Below, one piece after another: positions 21,272 through 33,650 of a stretch of 64,000 nucleotides of DNA. This stretch comes from Paraphaeosphaeria minitans. Lineage: Eukaryota; Ascomycota; Dothideomycetes; Pleosporales; Didymosphaeriaceae. Within the stretch, counting starts at the first letter, position 1. Each line of letters begins with the position of its first letter. The translations under genes and the position numbers were made by a program. The notes under the pieces are model-generated. The model was not told the origin of the DNA. It saw only the letters and a list, made by a program, of their open reading frames with translations, and did not search any database. The stretch covers positions 1,178,001-1,242,000 of the forward strand of contig WJXW01000003.1 in NCBI GenBank assembly GCA_015832175.1, in the 5' to 3' direction.

Positions 21272-22028
21272 TGTGGTGGTGGGATGATGTGTTGAGTTGT
21301 GTCGATGATGGGTCTGATGGATGGCTGGACAATGTTTGTCGCGTGGTTGCGATGAGAATCAGGGTTTTGTAGTCGTATTAACTCGGTGGAGGCCAAGAAT
21401 ATGGCACTTCTTTCACAAAGTGGTCGGTATGGAACAATGACTAACAATGAGGAGGCCCTTGAAGCTACAGCCAAATGGGGTCAATTAACATGTAAAGATG
21501 AATGCGTGCGGGCCAAGTGTCAAGTCGCCAATGTGATGCCTCAACCTTCTCGGACGTAAGAAGAATTACCGTATCTTGGCAGTCGGTGCACGCCCCGCCC
21601 ATGCAACACCATAACTCTGCAACCGCCGCAGCTCCACTAATATGGATCTAATTGAGGCTGCGATTACAGTAATTAAGTCGTAAGAACTAGATAAATAACT
21701 TCTATACTTAAGATATACTAATCTATTTAGTATTAGTTAATCTATACTATCCATGAGACACTAAGGCGTTATAGACCTACGTAAAGATACTAATAAATAA
21801 TAACGTAATTTTACTTACAATTAGGAGATAGAGCTTTTATAGTATATTAAGAAACTTACCAATAGTGGCCTTAGACCTATATACTAGATAATATAGAGCT
21901 TTACCTCTATAATAGCTAGAAAGTAGGTCTCTATTTAGTAGTTTAATTAATTTACCTAATAGAATTAGAAATTCTTAATATCTTTATAAACTACTAGTAT
22001 TAATTATAATTACTACTAAGCTAATTCC
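21272..22028. other. Boundary between gene block and AT-rich RIP block
   Basis: Up to about 21,640 the sequence is balanced (for example CCGCCGCAGCTCCAC near 21,620). Within about 50 bases it becomes TA-rich, and stays so to the end of the window. No gene or element end could be recognised between 21,640 and 22,028. Confidence 0.75.
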
Positions 22029-22033
22029 CTATG

Positions 22034-22271
22034 TGTAGGTTTGGCTCAATTTGCAATTAAGCATTTAAGGGTTAATAGTATACTATCGTGCAAAGGGTAA
22101 GAAGTAGGTTTAATTAATTACGTCTAGTCTATTATACAAAAGGGCACTAAGGGCTTTATAAAGTCTCTGCCTCTTAGCGCTAACCTAAGCAGTGGGTCCT
22201 TATATAGGTCCCTATAGGTAGGTAGGCCCCTATTTTACTTAGTGCTATTTGTATAATAAACTATATAGATA
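22034..22271 (-). repeat. Left LTR of element 1
   Basis: 238 bp, aligned end to end with 24729-24966. Differences are nearly all C/T or G/A. Confidence 0.92.
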
Positions 22272-24372
22272 CTAGCAACTTTTCTTTTGTGTAATAGCTT
22301 ATATCTATTATACGCTTCCCTTTCCTATCCTTCTCTATCTATACAGTTAGCCTTCCCCTATTAGAACAGGTTATAAGGTAGGTATAGTATTACTATACAG
22401 TAGAGGTCCTATTTACACCTACCCTTATATAAATAGGTAGTAATAGCTAACCTACTTAGTTCTTACCCTACCCTTTTACACAGTAGCAGAGCTATATTAC
22501 GTAATAAGGCTCTTTCTAGGTATATGTCCTATACATAAATAAAAGGTAGAGTGTTAAGCAATATAATGCTTAGCGCTAGGTTTTAGTAGATAAGTATAGA
22601 AGGATGTCTCCTAGTTATATAATAAAGGTATATAGTAGAAGTAAGGTATAAAGTAGCCTTCTATGCTTCTTTTTTATTACTCTATTAGTTTTGTTTATTT
22701 TCCTCCTCTTTTATATAATAGTCTTTATCCTCTAGCTCTCTTTTAAAGTTAAGAATATATACTTATACATCTATAGCAGAGGGTTTATGTTTATAGAAGT
22801 TAGTGTATAATAATATATATTACTTTCTAGCTCGCTAGGTATCCTTTAGTAAATAGTTAGTAGACTAGTATCCTTCTTTATAGTATATAAAGTATTTCTA
22901 CTTTATATAAGAGCTTAAACTTTTAAAATTACCTCTTTCTTTTAGTCTAAAGGTTAATCTACTTCTAAAGGGGCTAGATCCTTTTATGTAATTAGGATTA
23001 TTATATTATTAATTAGTATAGTATACCTCTCTACTATCTTAGAGAAACTATAACTTCTTCCTATCTTTAGTAACTTAGAGTAATATATAAAGGTTACTAA
23101 GTAAGCCTTCTACTATATTTTTAGAGTTAAATATAGCTTATTTAAAGTTAGGATAGCTATAGTATACTTATATAATAGTAGTGTGTAGTTATAGTTTACT
23201 ACTAAAGCCTTATCTAAAAGCCCTTTAGGCTAAGGTAAGCTTATTAATTATTACTTCTAGGGCCTTATGCGATATAGTAGCTAGATTATCCCTTTTATAG
23301 TGTTTAAAAGTAAGAGTAGTCTAGTCTATCTAGTACTAATTATAATTAACACTAGTATTAAAGTGCCTATTTAGTCTATTATATAATTTATCCTATAGAA
23401 GTCCTAGTCTAATGTTGTGTAAGTAGTAGGTGCTCGCACGATTAGAAAAGATTCCTAAGAAGATATTTACATACTAGTCCTATAGTATACTTAGCCTATA
23501 GTATAGTTTTTTAAAGACTTTTGCCTTTTCTACTAAGATGTTATACAGCCTACTAGTGTAGTTATTCTCTTTACTCTAAGCCTTCTAAAAGAGAATAATT
23601 TTATCTAGCTAGATATAAGCATAATCTCCTAGTTTTTAAAAAGACTAGGAGTGTCTAGCCTCTTTATATAATATAGTTTATTAGGCAAAAGCAGTCTAGG
23701 TTTTAGGCTACTCCTACTAGTGTAGCTCTATATATAGTGTCTCTGTCCTCGCACGTATAGAGATAGGCCCCAGCTATACTCTATATATATATATATATTA
23801 CCTATAGATAGTGTAGGTTCTATCATTAGGATTATACAAAGTAGTTTAAGTTGCAGTTGTAGTGTTATTATGCGAAGGGTCTATAACTTATAGTTAAGCT
23901 ATAATAGTCTAAAGAGTTTCTTTATATAAGTGTCTTTTATTATAATATTAGTAGTGACAAAGCCTTTTTTTATAAGAAAAGCGATAAGCTCTCTTTTTGC
24001 TATATAACTAATTTTATTAAAGGTTCTCTTCTTCTAGTTATTAAAATCTTTAGTAAAAGAAAAGATTACCTCTTTACTTTTAAGGCTGCTTACGCGATAT
24101 TGTATAATTATATATACTATATAAGTGTTTAGCTATTTTAAAGAAAGGGGTCAGTAGCTGTGTAAATCTACTCTATCTACCTAGTACTTTTGTACAATCT
24201 CTCCTCTTAAGGTAATAGTCTTAATATTTATTACTTCCTCTACTTATTAAAGCTATGTTGCTTTGTCTTTTTACTAAGGAGGCAGTATTAATTATTACAT
24301 AACATCCTTAGGTTATAGTTCCTCTAGGAAGTCTCCTAGTCTTAAGGCTATATTATTATTATCTTTCTTAGT

Positions 24373-24507
24373 CGTGCGACGTATCTATGTTTAGTTATTA
24401 CTAGTTTAATTGTGTAACGTGTTTACGTTTAGTTGTTACTAGTTTAATTATGCAACGTGTTTTTACGTTTAGTTATTACTAGTTTAATCGTGTAACGTGT
24501 TTTTTAG
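24373..24507. repeat. Approximately 39-bp tandem repeat inside element 1
   Basis: Three full units and a partial one: GTGTAACGTG, then TTTACGTTTAGTT, then (A/G)TTACTAGTTTAAT. The core TTACTAGTTTAAT recurs three times about 39 bp apart. Confidence 0.85.
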
Positions 24508-24728
24508 GGTTGTAAGGGGGTTTACTATCTTCTTTCTTTTCTATAAAATAGCTTAGACTAGATTGTGCAACTTTTTATAGATATACGCGCTTTGTTTCTA
24601 CTTATTATATAATCTAAAATTTAATCTCTAGTAAAAGTAATAATATAGAGCCTACGTATCCAGCTTATAGGACGCTCTGTCTTTAGACCTTGCTAGTTTG
24701 CAGTTAATTAGAATTAACTACTAATTAG

Positions 24729-24966
24729 TGTAGGTTTGGCTTAATCTGCAATTAAGCATTTAAGGATTAATAGTATACTATTATACAAAGGGTGAGAAGT
24801 AGGTTTAATTAATTACGTCTAGTCTATTATACAAAGGGGCACTAAGGGCTTTATAAAGTCTCTGCCTCTTAGCGCTAACCTAAGCAGTGGGTCCTTATGC
24901 GGGTCCCCACAGGTAGGTAGGCCCCTATTTCACTTAGTGCTATTTGTACGATAAACTGTACAAACA
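24729..24966 (-). repeat. Right LTR of element 1
   Basis: 238 bp; keeps more C and G than the left copy (for example GCGGGTCCCCACAGG against ATAGGTCCCTATAGG), so it is the less mutated of the pair. Confidence 0.92.
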
Positions 24967-24971
24967 CTATG

Positions 24972-25401
24972 TAAATATAAGCTCTACTTTAGCCTCCTAT
25001 ATAATAAGATAGCCTAGTATCTAATTAAGGCCTAAGATATATATAATATAGATAAGATAAGATTTATAATTAGTATTATCTCCTACTTAGGGAGAATCTT
25101 TAATAGGCCTCTATATAAGGCTTACGCTGTATAGTAGGATATTTAGGATAGTAACTATAATTAAATATTACTTATTACCTATATTAGCGCGAATAGAACT
25201 TACCTAGACTTAGTTCTAATTTATCTAGTTACCTCTAGCAATATACTATTAACGTAGGTAGAGGATTTAAATTATAATTACTATTACGCCTTTATTACCT
25301 TATCTAAACCTAGCTAGAGTAATAATTAGATTAGGCTAGTATAGCTTGAGTAGGTATTTAATTACCTTATAAAATAGAGGTTTAGGAGATATTAATTATT
25401 A
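24972..25401. other. AT-rich spacer, nothing recognised
   Basis: RIP-like sequence between two LTR elements. No frame over 60 codons and no repeat seen. Confidence 0.5.
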
Positions 25402-25406
25402 ATTAT

Positions 25407-25592
25407 TATTATAGGCTACGCCTTAGGAGATATCCTCGTTCTATATATTTTAACCTTAGGCCTACTAGATTTTTTAGATTTAATCTTCCAATCCTAGATA
25501 TATAAATTTAGTAGTAGAAGCTTAACTTCTACTCCCTATAAATTTATAAAAATATTATCTTTAGCAATTTGGCCTATTAAGTATTTGTTACA
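25407..25592 (+). repeat. Left LTR of element 2
   Basis: 186 bp, pairs with 27197-27387; ends ATTTGTTACA. Confidence 0.8.
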
Positions 25593-26566
25593 AACTAGAA
25601 TGTAATAGGTAGGTTAAGCGCTTATAAGAATGTATAGGTAGGGTTATAATAAAACAGAGGAAGGTAAGACTTTTAGATTAAGTTATATAACGTGCTTAGC
25701 AGCTTAACGCCACTAAGTAACTAAGTAGATTACGTAATATACTCTACTACTTAAGGCCACTAAGCAACTAAGTACCCTAGTATATAGGAACGTAAGTATA
25801 GGCTCTCTATACTTGTGTTTAATCTGTTTATTAATCTATTATTTAGATTCTAGTAGACTTTATTAATACCTTATTACACTTCACAAAATACTATTATATT
25901 AATAAAACCTTTTATCTTTATAAGTACTCCTGCCTAAGAACTAACCTTAACTATCCAGGACTAGCTATCCTATTAGATTTAACATCTTAAACACCCTTAA
26001 TATAAGTACTTTATAAACTCCTACCTATTCTATAGCTTTAGGTGCCACTAAGATTACTTTTATAAAGGATAGTAGTAAGGCGCATAAACCTAATCTCTAC
26101 TTTAGTAAATAATTTTAAACTAACGTCTAGATTCTCTAATTAGACCTCTACTTCTTTAACTTAGACAAACCCCTTAAAGATAAGAAAAAAGTCATTTTTA
26201 TAGTAATATACATGCGAAGAAATGTAGAATTATAGATCTATCCCTATCTTAAAAGGTACCTAGGAATAGACTATAATAATAACAATAACAATTACGTAAA
26301 TAATAACGCTAGTATAGTTAATATTATTAAGGATTATAATAACTTTAAAAAATGCCTTAAATAACTCTTTAGGATCGCTAATAAGGACTCTATTATAAAG
26401 GCAAAAATTTAAACTATAACTTAGAAGCGATTAGTAGCTAAGTATATAGCTAAATTTATAGGTACACTGTGTAATTTAAGTAGAACAATAAATCTCTTTG
26501 GAATATATATAAACAAGAACTTAAATAGAAACTACGTAAGAAACTCTTATATAGTAGTGTATAAAT

Positions 26567-27025
26567 TGTAAAGAGGAGGTAGAGGCTAGAGAATAAAGGA
26601 TAACCTTCTAGACCTTCTAGTACCTTCTCTCCACTAGTACTGGTTACCTAGAATAGTAGAGACTAGGGTAATAGAGGGTAGATCGAACGTAGGTAAATAG
26701 AGCAATAAAATCTTAGGTATAGGCTTAGAATTGCTATCTAGAATAGAGAGTACATGTAAAAGGTAACTCTCCTTATATATATATAGTAGATATTCTAGAG
26801 TATTCTACTTAGTAATTCTCTACTATCTATAACGTTACCTATAACGTTACCTATAACGTTACCTATAACGTCATCTATAACGTCACCTATAACGTCATCT
26901 ATAACGTCACCTATAACGTCACCTAGTATCCATAGGGCTATAACGCTATTATAACGTTATTATAGAAGCTTCTAGAATATAGAAAGGTAACTCTAGGAAC
27001 CTTTAAAGGTTATCTATTCCTTATA
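26567..27025 (+). repeat. Dispersed repeat, copy 1 (solo-LTR-like), containing a 12-bp array
   Basis: About 459 bp running from TGTAAAGAGGAGG to CTATTCCTTATA. An inverted copy lies at 29874-30300. The TG start, TA (formerly CA) end and length suggest a solo LTR, but I find no matching target duplication. A 12-bp array, ACCTATAACGT(T/C), lies at about 26829-26927 in nine or so units. Confidence 0.8.
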
Positions 27026-27196
27026 GTTAAGGCTGTAGACAATACACTTATTTATAATAGGTAAGCTACTACCCTCTATTTAAATACCCAATAGTCCTCC
27101 TCCTATTTAATAATAATAAAAGACTAATAATAATAGTTAACTTAGTTAACTAACTGCTACTAAGTTAGACGCTATCTAATAGGGGCTAGAGAGATA

Positions 27197-27387
27197 TATT
27201 ATAGGCTACGCCCTAGTAGATATCCTTATTTTACATACTTTAACCTTAGGCCTACTAGGTCTTTTAGATCTAATCTTCTAATCCTAGATATATAAGTTTA
27301 GTAGTAGAAGTTTAACTTCTACTCCTTATAAATTTATAAAAGTATTATTGTTGGTAAATTGGCTTATTAAGTATTAAGCCCATTACA
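27197..27387 (+). repeat. Right LTR of element 2
   Basis: 191 bp, ends AAGCCCATTACA. It matches the left copy over most of its length with mainly transition differences. Confidence 0.8.
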
Positions 27388-27392
27388 ATTAT

Positions 27393-29873
27393 TAACAGCT
27401 ATAGATTTTACCTTACTATAGACTTTATTAATAACTATACCTATAATAAGATTCTCTTAGCTATCTATCTATTTTATATAACCTATATACTATAGCTTCT
27501 TAACATATCTATATTTAAGCCTCCAGTAACAGCGTATTTTAATAAGCTATTAGAATTTATTTATAGTAGTTAGGGCCTAGTATCTATTATAATAAGAGAT
27601 TTTTTTAGGAGTTTCTTAAGGGCCTAGATTAATAAAATACAATGCTAATCCACGTAAAGTTTATTAGATAGGCTTATGATAAAGAACTCACTTTAATATT
27701 TCTTTAATATATAACATTTCCTTTAATTTTTAGTTATTGTGTCACTTAACATTAAAAAGACAATTTATAGAATTAGAATACTATATTTAAGTAGATAGAA
27801 TTTGCCTATTTAAGAAAGAGTGCAAAAGCACTAACTACTAACTTTATAACCTATTAGACTTTATAGCCTATTAGAGTGAAGAAAATCGTGATCTATTTAC
27901 TACAACTTATATAGAAAGTATTAGGCCTATATTAGGCTAATAAACTAGTAGAGGGACTATATTTAAAAAAGGCATAGTTACTATTTATTATTTTAGATAT
28001 TAGGTAAACATGTATAGCATCCTTAGTCTAAATAGTAACGCGTTTAGCGTAAATATATATAAGATTAACGCCTAATAAAACATTAGAAGAACTCTTAGAA
28101 AAACTAATATAATAGCTAATACTTACACTTAAACTAATTTACTATAATAGCTTTAAAAGCTCCTTATAAGGCTTTAAGGGCTATAGACCTAAATTAATAG
28201 AATTAAGTGAATGCCGTGCGGTAGACCTTACAAATAAGTCGCTAGAAGGGCAGTGCTAGAATAAGAAGGTTAGTAGAATACTAAAAAAGATAAATCTCTT
28301 ATAGAGCCCTTACTATATTCTATTAGCCTAATACCTATCTAATACTATATATATACACTTACTACTAGGCTTATATAAATATAGATTTCTAACCTGGCTA
28401 TTTTTACCAATACCTTACTTTCTAGTAATAATACTACTAGTAGGGACCTCATTTATAGAGGTATAGTAGATACGCTTCTAGCTATATAAGACTCTACTAG
28501 AATCCTTCTTATAAGTAGGAGCCTTATTAGTAAGAGTGTTACTAGTAGGAGCCTTATAAGCAGATTCTATAGTAGTAGTAGTAGTAGTAGGAACTGCAGT
28601 AGTACTAGTAGTAGGAACTATAGTAGTAGTAGTAGTAGGACCTTTAGTAGTAGTAGTAGTAGAACCTTTAGTAGTAGTAGTAGTAGGACCTTTAGTAGTA
28701 GTAGTAGTAGTAGTAGGGCCTTTAGTACTAGTGGCATAAGTGTTATAGTAGAAGGTAGTTTAAGACATTATTATTACTATAGCTAGTAGGAAGCCTGTTA
28801 CTATTAGTATTAGTTAAGATAGGGCAAATATAGGCATACCTAAACTAGACGTTAGATAGGTAGTTTAAGGATTAGAACGTATTAGAAAAGTAGTAGTAGT
28901 GGCTTTATATATATAGTGCCTATAAGGTAAGAGTAATAGTAAGAGATCGCAAGTAAAAACTAGCGCCTATAGGTAATTCTTATAAATAAAGCTTAACTAT
29001 CCAAATAGCTTATATTAAAATAAAGCAACCACTACTATAGTATAAGGTATTAGGCGGGTATTAGCTTTTCTAAAAAGCCACAGTTATAGCGTATAATACT
29101 AGCCACGTATAGCTAGAAATAGAGCATTATGTAATAAATAGTATTAGTTTTAAATAGTAATAATAGACCGCACTAAGTTTAAGTAAAAATTACGCAAATA
29201 GTAAGCTAAGGGCGCGCGCTAGGCCATAACTGAAATATATAACTAAAAATAAAATAACACTTTTAGTAACTGCTTCTACTTACCTCTATATACACTTTCT
29301 ATAATATCCTACCTAATATATCCTGCCTAATACTATCGCCTAATACTATCCTAATACCTATAATAATAAACAATAGCGAAAGCCCTTATAAGAGACGTAA
29401 GTAAGATTACGAATATTTAACTAATCTAAACACAAAGAAAAATATGGCTCTTTATAATAAGATAAGTCTAGAGCAGCGTAAACAAGCTAATATAAAAAAC
29501 GTAGATAATAAGATAAGGTTAATATTCTAGAGTATAAAGTTTAAACTAGCCTATTAGCATTTAATTAATACTGCTAAAGAAAATTATAAGAAGACTCTAA
29601 TAAAGCAATTATATATCTAATCAAATAACATTATTACTATATCTTAGTAAGTATATGCCCTAAAGTATTAGTAAGTATTAGTCCCTAATACTAACGTAGG
29701 TTTAAGGAAGGAAAGCTTTAGTAGTAACTAGTAATTAAGGATAGGGCTTATATTCCTTCTAAGACACTAGAGGAAGAACTTGTTTACTAAGAAGTATTCT
29801 ACTTTATCTCTAGCTTTCTTCCTGTTAAAGTGTCTACTGCCTAGCCTTAGTTATCCTTAGCTATAGTACCTAT
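27393..29873. pseudogene. Degraded repeat sequence, probable transposon coding remnant
   Basis: In the plus direction, long stretches read as protein-like sequence when TAG and TAA are taken as former Gln codons, for example NLLQQLQKLLIRLQGLQTQ near 28,140 and MPCGRPYK near 28,215. The stretch 29,420-29,600 (MALYNKISLEQRKQANIKN) is similar. I could not assign a transposase or gag family. The TAG microsatellite at 28571-28735 lies within it. Confidence 0.35.
28571..28735. repeat. TAG trinucleotide arrays separated by GGACCTT
   Basis: Runs of four to seven TAG triplets are separated by a 7-9 base spacer (GGACCTT or a variant), repeated about six times. The likely ancestor is (CAG)n GAC CTT changed at every CpA. 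Confidence 0.85.
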
Positions 29874-30300
29874 TATAAGGAATAGGTAACCTTTAAAGGC
29901 TCCTAGAGTTACCTTTTCTATATTCTAGAAGTTTCTATAATAACGTCATAATGACGTTATAGCCCTATAGATACTAGGTAACGTTATAGGTGACGTTATA
30001 AGGTGACGTTATAGGTAACGTTATAGATAACGTTATAGATAGTAGAGAATTACTAAGTAGAATACTCTAGAATCTCTACTATATGTATATAAGGAGAGAG
30101 TTACCTTCTACGTGTACTCTCTATCCTAGATAGTAATTCTAAGCCTATACCTAAGGTTTTATTACTCTATTTAACTACGTTTAATCTGCCCTCTATTACC
30201 CTAGTCTCTACTATTCTAGGTAACTAGTACTAGGGGAGAGAAGGTATTAGAAGGTCTAGAAGGTTACCCTTTATCCTCTAGCCTCTGCCTCCCCTTTACA
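29874..30300 (-). repeat. Dispersed repeat, copy 2 (inverted relative to copy 1)
   Basis: 427 bp, the reverse complement of 26567-27025. Its 12-bp array is shorter (about six units, 29990-30050), which accounts for most of the length difference. Confidence 0.8.
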
Positions 30301-33300
30301 GGTATTAGTACTAGAAAAACGTATAGAGGTGTTAGGTAGAGACTAAATAACCTCTAAGTCCTACTATATAGAACTATTAAGAGGAAGCGATATAAGCGTA
30401 TTATAATTAAGAATAATATTATAGTATCCGAAGTAGTTTAAAATTAAGAATAATAAGTACCTTTATATTATATATTGCTACACTTGGTAGTTTTTTTAAA
30501 ATTACTAGTTAACTTAATTAGGATTATTGCTATCTACCTAAATAGGCTTTAGAATAATAATTTCTACTTATTATAATAGATAAGAGAGTTAAGTAAAAGG
30601 TATTATAGTGTTAACTATAAAATTATTAATATAACCTTTATAGTAGTATTAGGCGCCCTAGTGTGTATAAACCTCTATTATAACTTAAATACGTGTAAGT
30701 AGGCATTGCTCTATATTAGTAAGGGGTAGTAATAATAGAGATAATAGGCTAGGATTTATATTATTTTTAGCTCTATAAAGTGGCACAAAATTAGTGCTAC
30801 TAAATTTATTTTAATCTTTTTAATAGTCTGCATATTTCCCTTAAATAATATCTAGATAGAACCACCTACGGTTGTAAGTGAGATAGACAGTTAATTATAT
30901 CTAATTAAGTTTAGTATAGAACTTAGATATATATACACATTCCTCTAGGAGAAGCGTAGGCTCTTATAGGAAGTTTAGGGCTATTAGATCTATAAGTAGG
31001 TAAGTAGGATTATTCTACTAATTAGCTTAATTATTAGTAATTATAAAATCCTTAGTAGTAATAGCTTTATTATTAAATTTGTTGTTACTAGAAGTTATAG
31101 GACTATTCAAGACTAATACTTAGTCTAATACCTCTAAAGTAGGTGTAGGTTACTAAGGAGTAGATACTATACGTTATATATATATAATTAGAGACGTAGT
31201 TATTAACTATTATATAGCTTATAGTACTAGACAGATTCTAGACAAAGGTAGTTATAGTAATAGAACTCTAAATAGAGGTTATAGCGTAAGACCTATTTAA
31301 TAAAATAATAGTTAGGGTAGTAATCTAAATACCCCTAAAAGAGCTTATAAGCTATATATTAAAGTATAAGTTAGTATTAAAGTGTAAGTTAGTGTTAAAG
31401 TGTAAGTTAGTGTTAAAGTATAAGTTAGTGTTAAAATATAAGTTAGTGTTAAAGTGTAAGTTAATATTAAAGTATAAGTTAGTATTAAAGTATAAGTTAG
31501 TGTTAAAGTGTAAGTTAGTAATAAAGTGTAAGTTAGTGTTAAAGTATAAGTTAGTGTTAAAGTGTAAGTTAGTGTTAAAAGAGGTTTAGTAAAGAGTTAT
31601 AATAGAGATAGTAAAGATATTAGTAGTATTAACGCTATATTTATAGAAGCTAGTAGATTAGCGTGCTAGTATTAAAGCTAAAAGAGCGCTATTTATAAGG
31701 AGGGTGTATAAGTAAGAGAAGAGCGTGTTTTCCTCTACACTACGTATATTTTTTTATAGGTTTATCGCTTTTAAAGGAATTAATAGCTAGGTTAAACACA
31801 TAACTATACTTCGCGTAATAGAGTACTATATATTAGCTAGCTATTAGTTATAGACTTACTAAAAGGTAGTAGGCAAAGAGAGGTTACTAAAGCGTTTAAT
31901 AAGTAGTAAGTGCGAAATACTATACATAAAGTAGTAAAATATAGGAAACTTTTAGTAGATATTAGTCTTAGTATTAGGCGATTTTCACAGGTAAAGAGCT
32001 AGCTAATAGTTAAAAAGCGTAGAGTGTTTATAGTATATTATTAGTAGTAATAAGAGTAAATATTATACTACTATTTATGTGCTATTATCTATATAGTCCT
32101 AAAGGATAGGTAGGATAATATCACCCTTAAGAATATTATATTAATCTATCTTATAAAGACGCTATTCTGCCTATTCTTAAAGCTTATAAATCTTATAGGC
32201 AAGAACTTCCTCCTAATCTAGATTATTTATATACTATAGAAACTATTAATGCTATATAATAACAATTAAATAGTATTTAATAAATATAAGCTACTAGGAC
32301 CTTAACACTAAAGGGAGCAAAGTACTATATTTTACTACCTTAGTATTTATTTATATAGGTACTATAATTACGCGCTAAAGTGGGAGATTTTATAGTGTGT
32401 ATAAAGGCAGTTTAGATGCGTTAGGTAAGGTAAAGGTAGGTAGGAGGGATATCTAGAGATTTCTATATAGTATTAGCACTATAAGGTAACGCGATTTATA
32501 GACACTAATCTTATTCTTATAAATATAGTAGCTATGTCTTTACTTATAAGTAATTCTATATTATATATAATAGGTGCCTTAGTGCTAGAGAGGGTATTAC
32601 TATATTAAACTATTATAATAGTGTTTATAGGTGTTATAGAGGCATTATCTGTGTTACTAGTAATAGATAAGGAAGATAATAATAATGAAAATAGGGTGTA
32701 AGCTATAGGTGCTAGTAAAAAAGGTAGCATTATTAAGGTAGAGGTATATTTTATTAAAAGTAGTAGGAAGGGAAGGGTGGCAGAGTTTTCTTAGTATTAG
32801 GTAGTAATAGTTAAGCTTACCTGTGCGTATAAAAGAAAGAAGGCTACGTAGTAATATAATTAGGTGTATTTACTTTAGAATTAGTAAAATATTATTATAT
32901 TAGGTTTTAAGAGCTAATTAGCGCTCGTAAAAGTAGGCTTCTAGCCTAATTATAATGCTGTATTTCTGTCCTAATTAAGCCCTAAGTTTTCTCTAGTGTA
33001 TAAAGTTCTACTGTAAGAAGCTTATTTGTTATAGGCTAGCCTTAGAGAGTGAACAGAACTATAAGTGCCAAATATAAAGGATAAATTCTAGGTATTAAGT
33101 CTCTATAGGGGGGTGTGCCGCTTATAAGAAGAGTTTTTCTTAGTAGGTCTACTTTTTTAGAGTAGTTTCTTTCCTTAAGATTCTTCTAAAGGCTAGGGCA
33201 TAGCCCTAGCCTATTATATACCCTAGACCTTACTTAGTTTAAAATATCTTGTAGTTATAAAGCAAGCCTTAGAGATCTTAGGAGTATTATACTATAGTAA

Positions 33301-33650
33301 GGTAGTAGTGTTATAGGCGTTATTTTTCTATTAGAAACTTATTATTGTTTTAGTAAAGGTTCCCTTGTAGTGTAGAGGCGGCCCTAAAGTACTCTTAGGG
33401 CGAGGGCCCTTATTAGGCGGTTCGTTTATTTATCTTATTATTATAAGGCGATAGGACAGCGCTTCTACCCTTTCTAATATAATTATTATGGCCCCCCTTT
33501 ATTCCTACCTAGTGTCACTTTAGTGCCGCTTTAGTTATTACGACCCTAGGGCTAATAGCCTTTAGTAGTTTTTAGATAGGTAGCGCCTCCACTAGGTTAG
33601 TAGGGGGAATAAATTCTTAAATACTTATTATAGCTTTCCTTATAATATTT
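30301..33650. other. Degraded AT-rich sequence, no element delimited
   Basis: Apart from the 18-bp minisatellite I recognise nothing with confidence. Part of the right end may be the 3' end and LTR of element G: a run of six G followed by CC on the minus strand at about 33,492-33,499 would suit a polypurine tract. Confidence 0.4.
31362..31585. repeat. 18-bp minisatellite in AT-rich DNA
   Basis: About twelve units of GTGTAAGTTAGTGTTAAA, with A/G and T/C variants. The frame 31392-31589 is an artefact of the repeat (six-residue periodic KLVLKY). Confidence 0.93.

Larger units (their letters stand above)
22034..24966 (-). mobile_element. Short LTR retrotransposon, RIP-degraded (element 1)
   Basis: Two direct repeats of exactly 238 bp (22034-22271 and 24729-24966) bound the element. 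The left starts TGTAGGTTTGGC and the right ends GTACAAACA; the left end reads TATAGATA after mutation. The flanks are identical 5-bp target duplications, CTATG (22029-22033 and 24967-24971). The 2.46-kb interior is too degraded to assign genes and is short for an autonomous element. The purine tract AAAAGAAAAG on the minus strand next to the left LTR suggests minus orientation. Class (Copia or Gypsy) is unknown. Confidence 0.9.
25407..27387 (+). mobile_element. Short LTR retrotransposon, RIP-degraded (element 2)
   Basis: Direct repeats at 25407-25592 (186 bp) and 27197-27387 (191 bp) share TATTATAGGCTACGCC at the start and end near TTACA; the left copy has a small deletion near its end. A 5-bp duplication ATTAT flanks both sides (25402-25406 and 27388-27392), though this is weak evidence in AT-rich DNA. 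A purine-rich tract (AGGGGCTAGAGAGATA) precedes the right repeat, suggesting plus orientation. The 1.6-kb interior contains the dispersed repeat at 26567-27025 and no recognisable gag or pol, so it was probably non-autonomous or carries another insertion. Confidence 0.78.

Noticed and set aside
24373..24507. CRISPR-like regular repeat
   Set aside because: Units are contiguous tandem repeats without unique spacers, in a eukaryotic retroelement; CRISPR does not apply.
29420..29700. MALYNKISLEQRKQ-like frame as a possible gene
   Set aside because: It is soon interrupted by many TAG/TAA and lies in RIP-degraded DNA; kept only as a transposon-like remnant of unknown type.
31392..31589. 65-codon frame with KLVLKY repeats
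   Set aside because: It is the translation of an 18-bp minisatellite.
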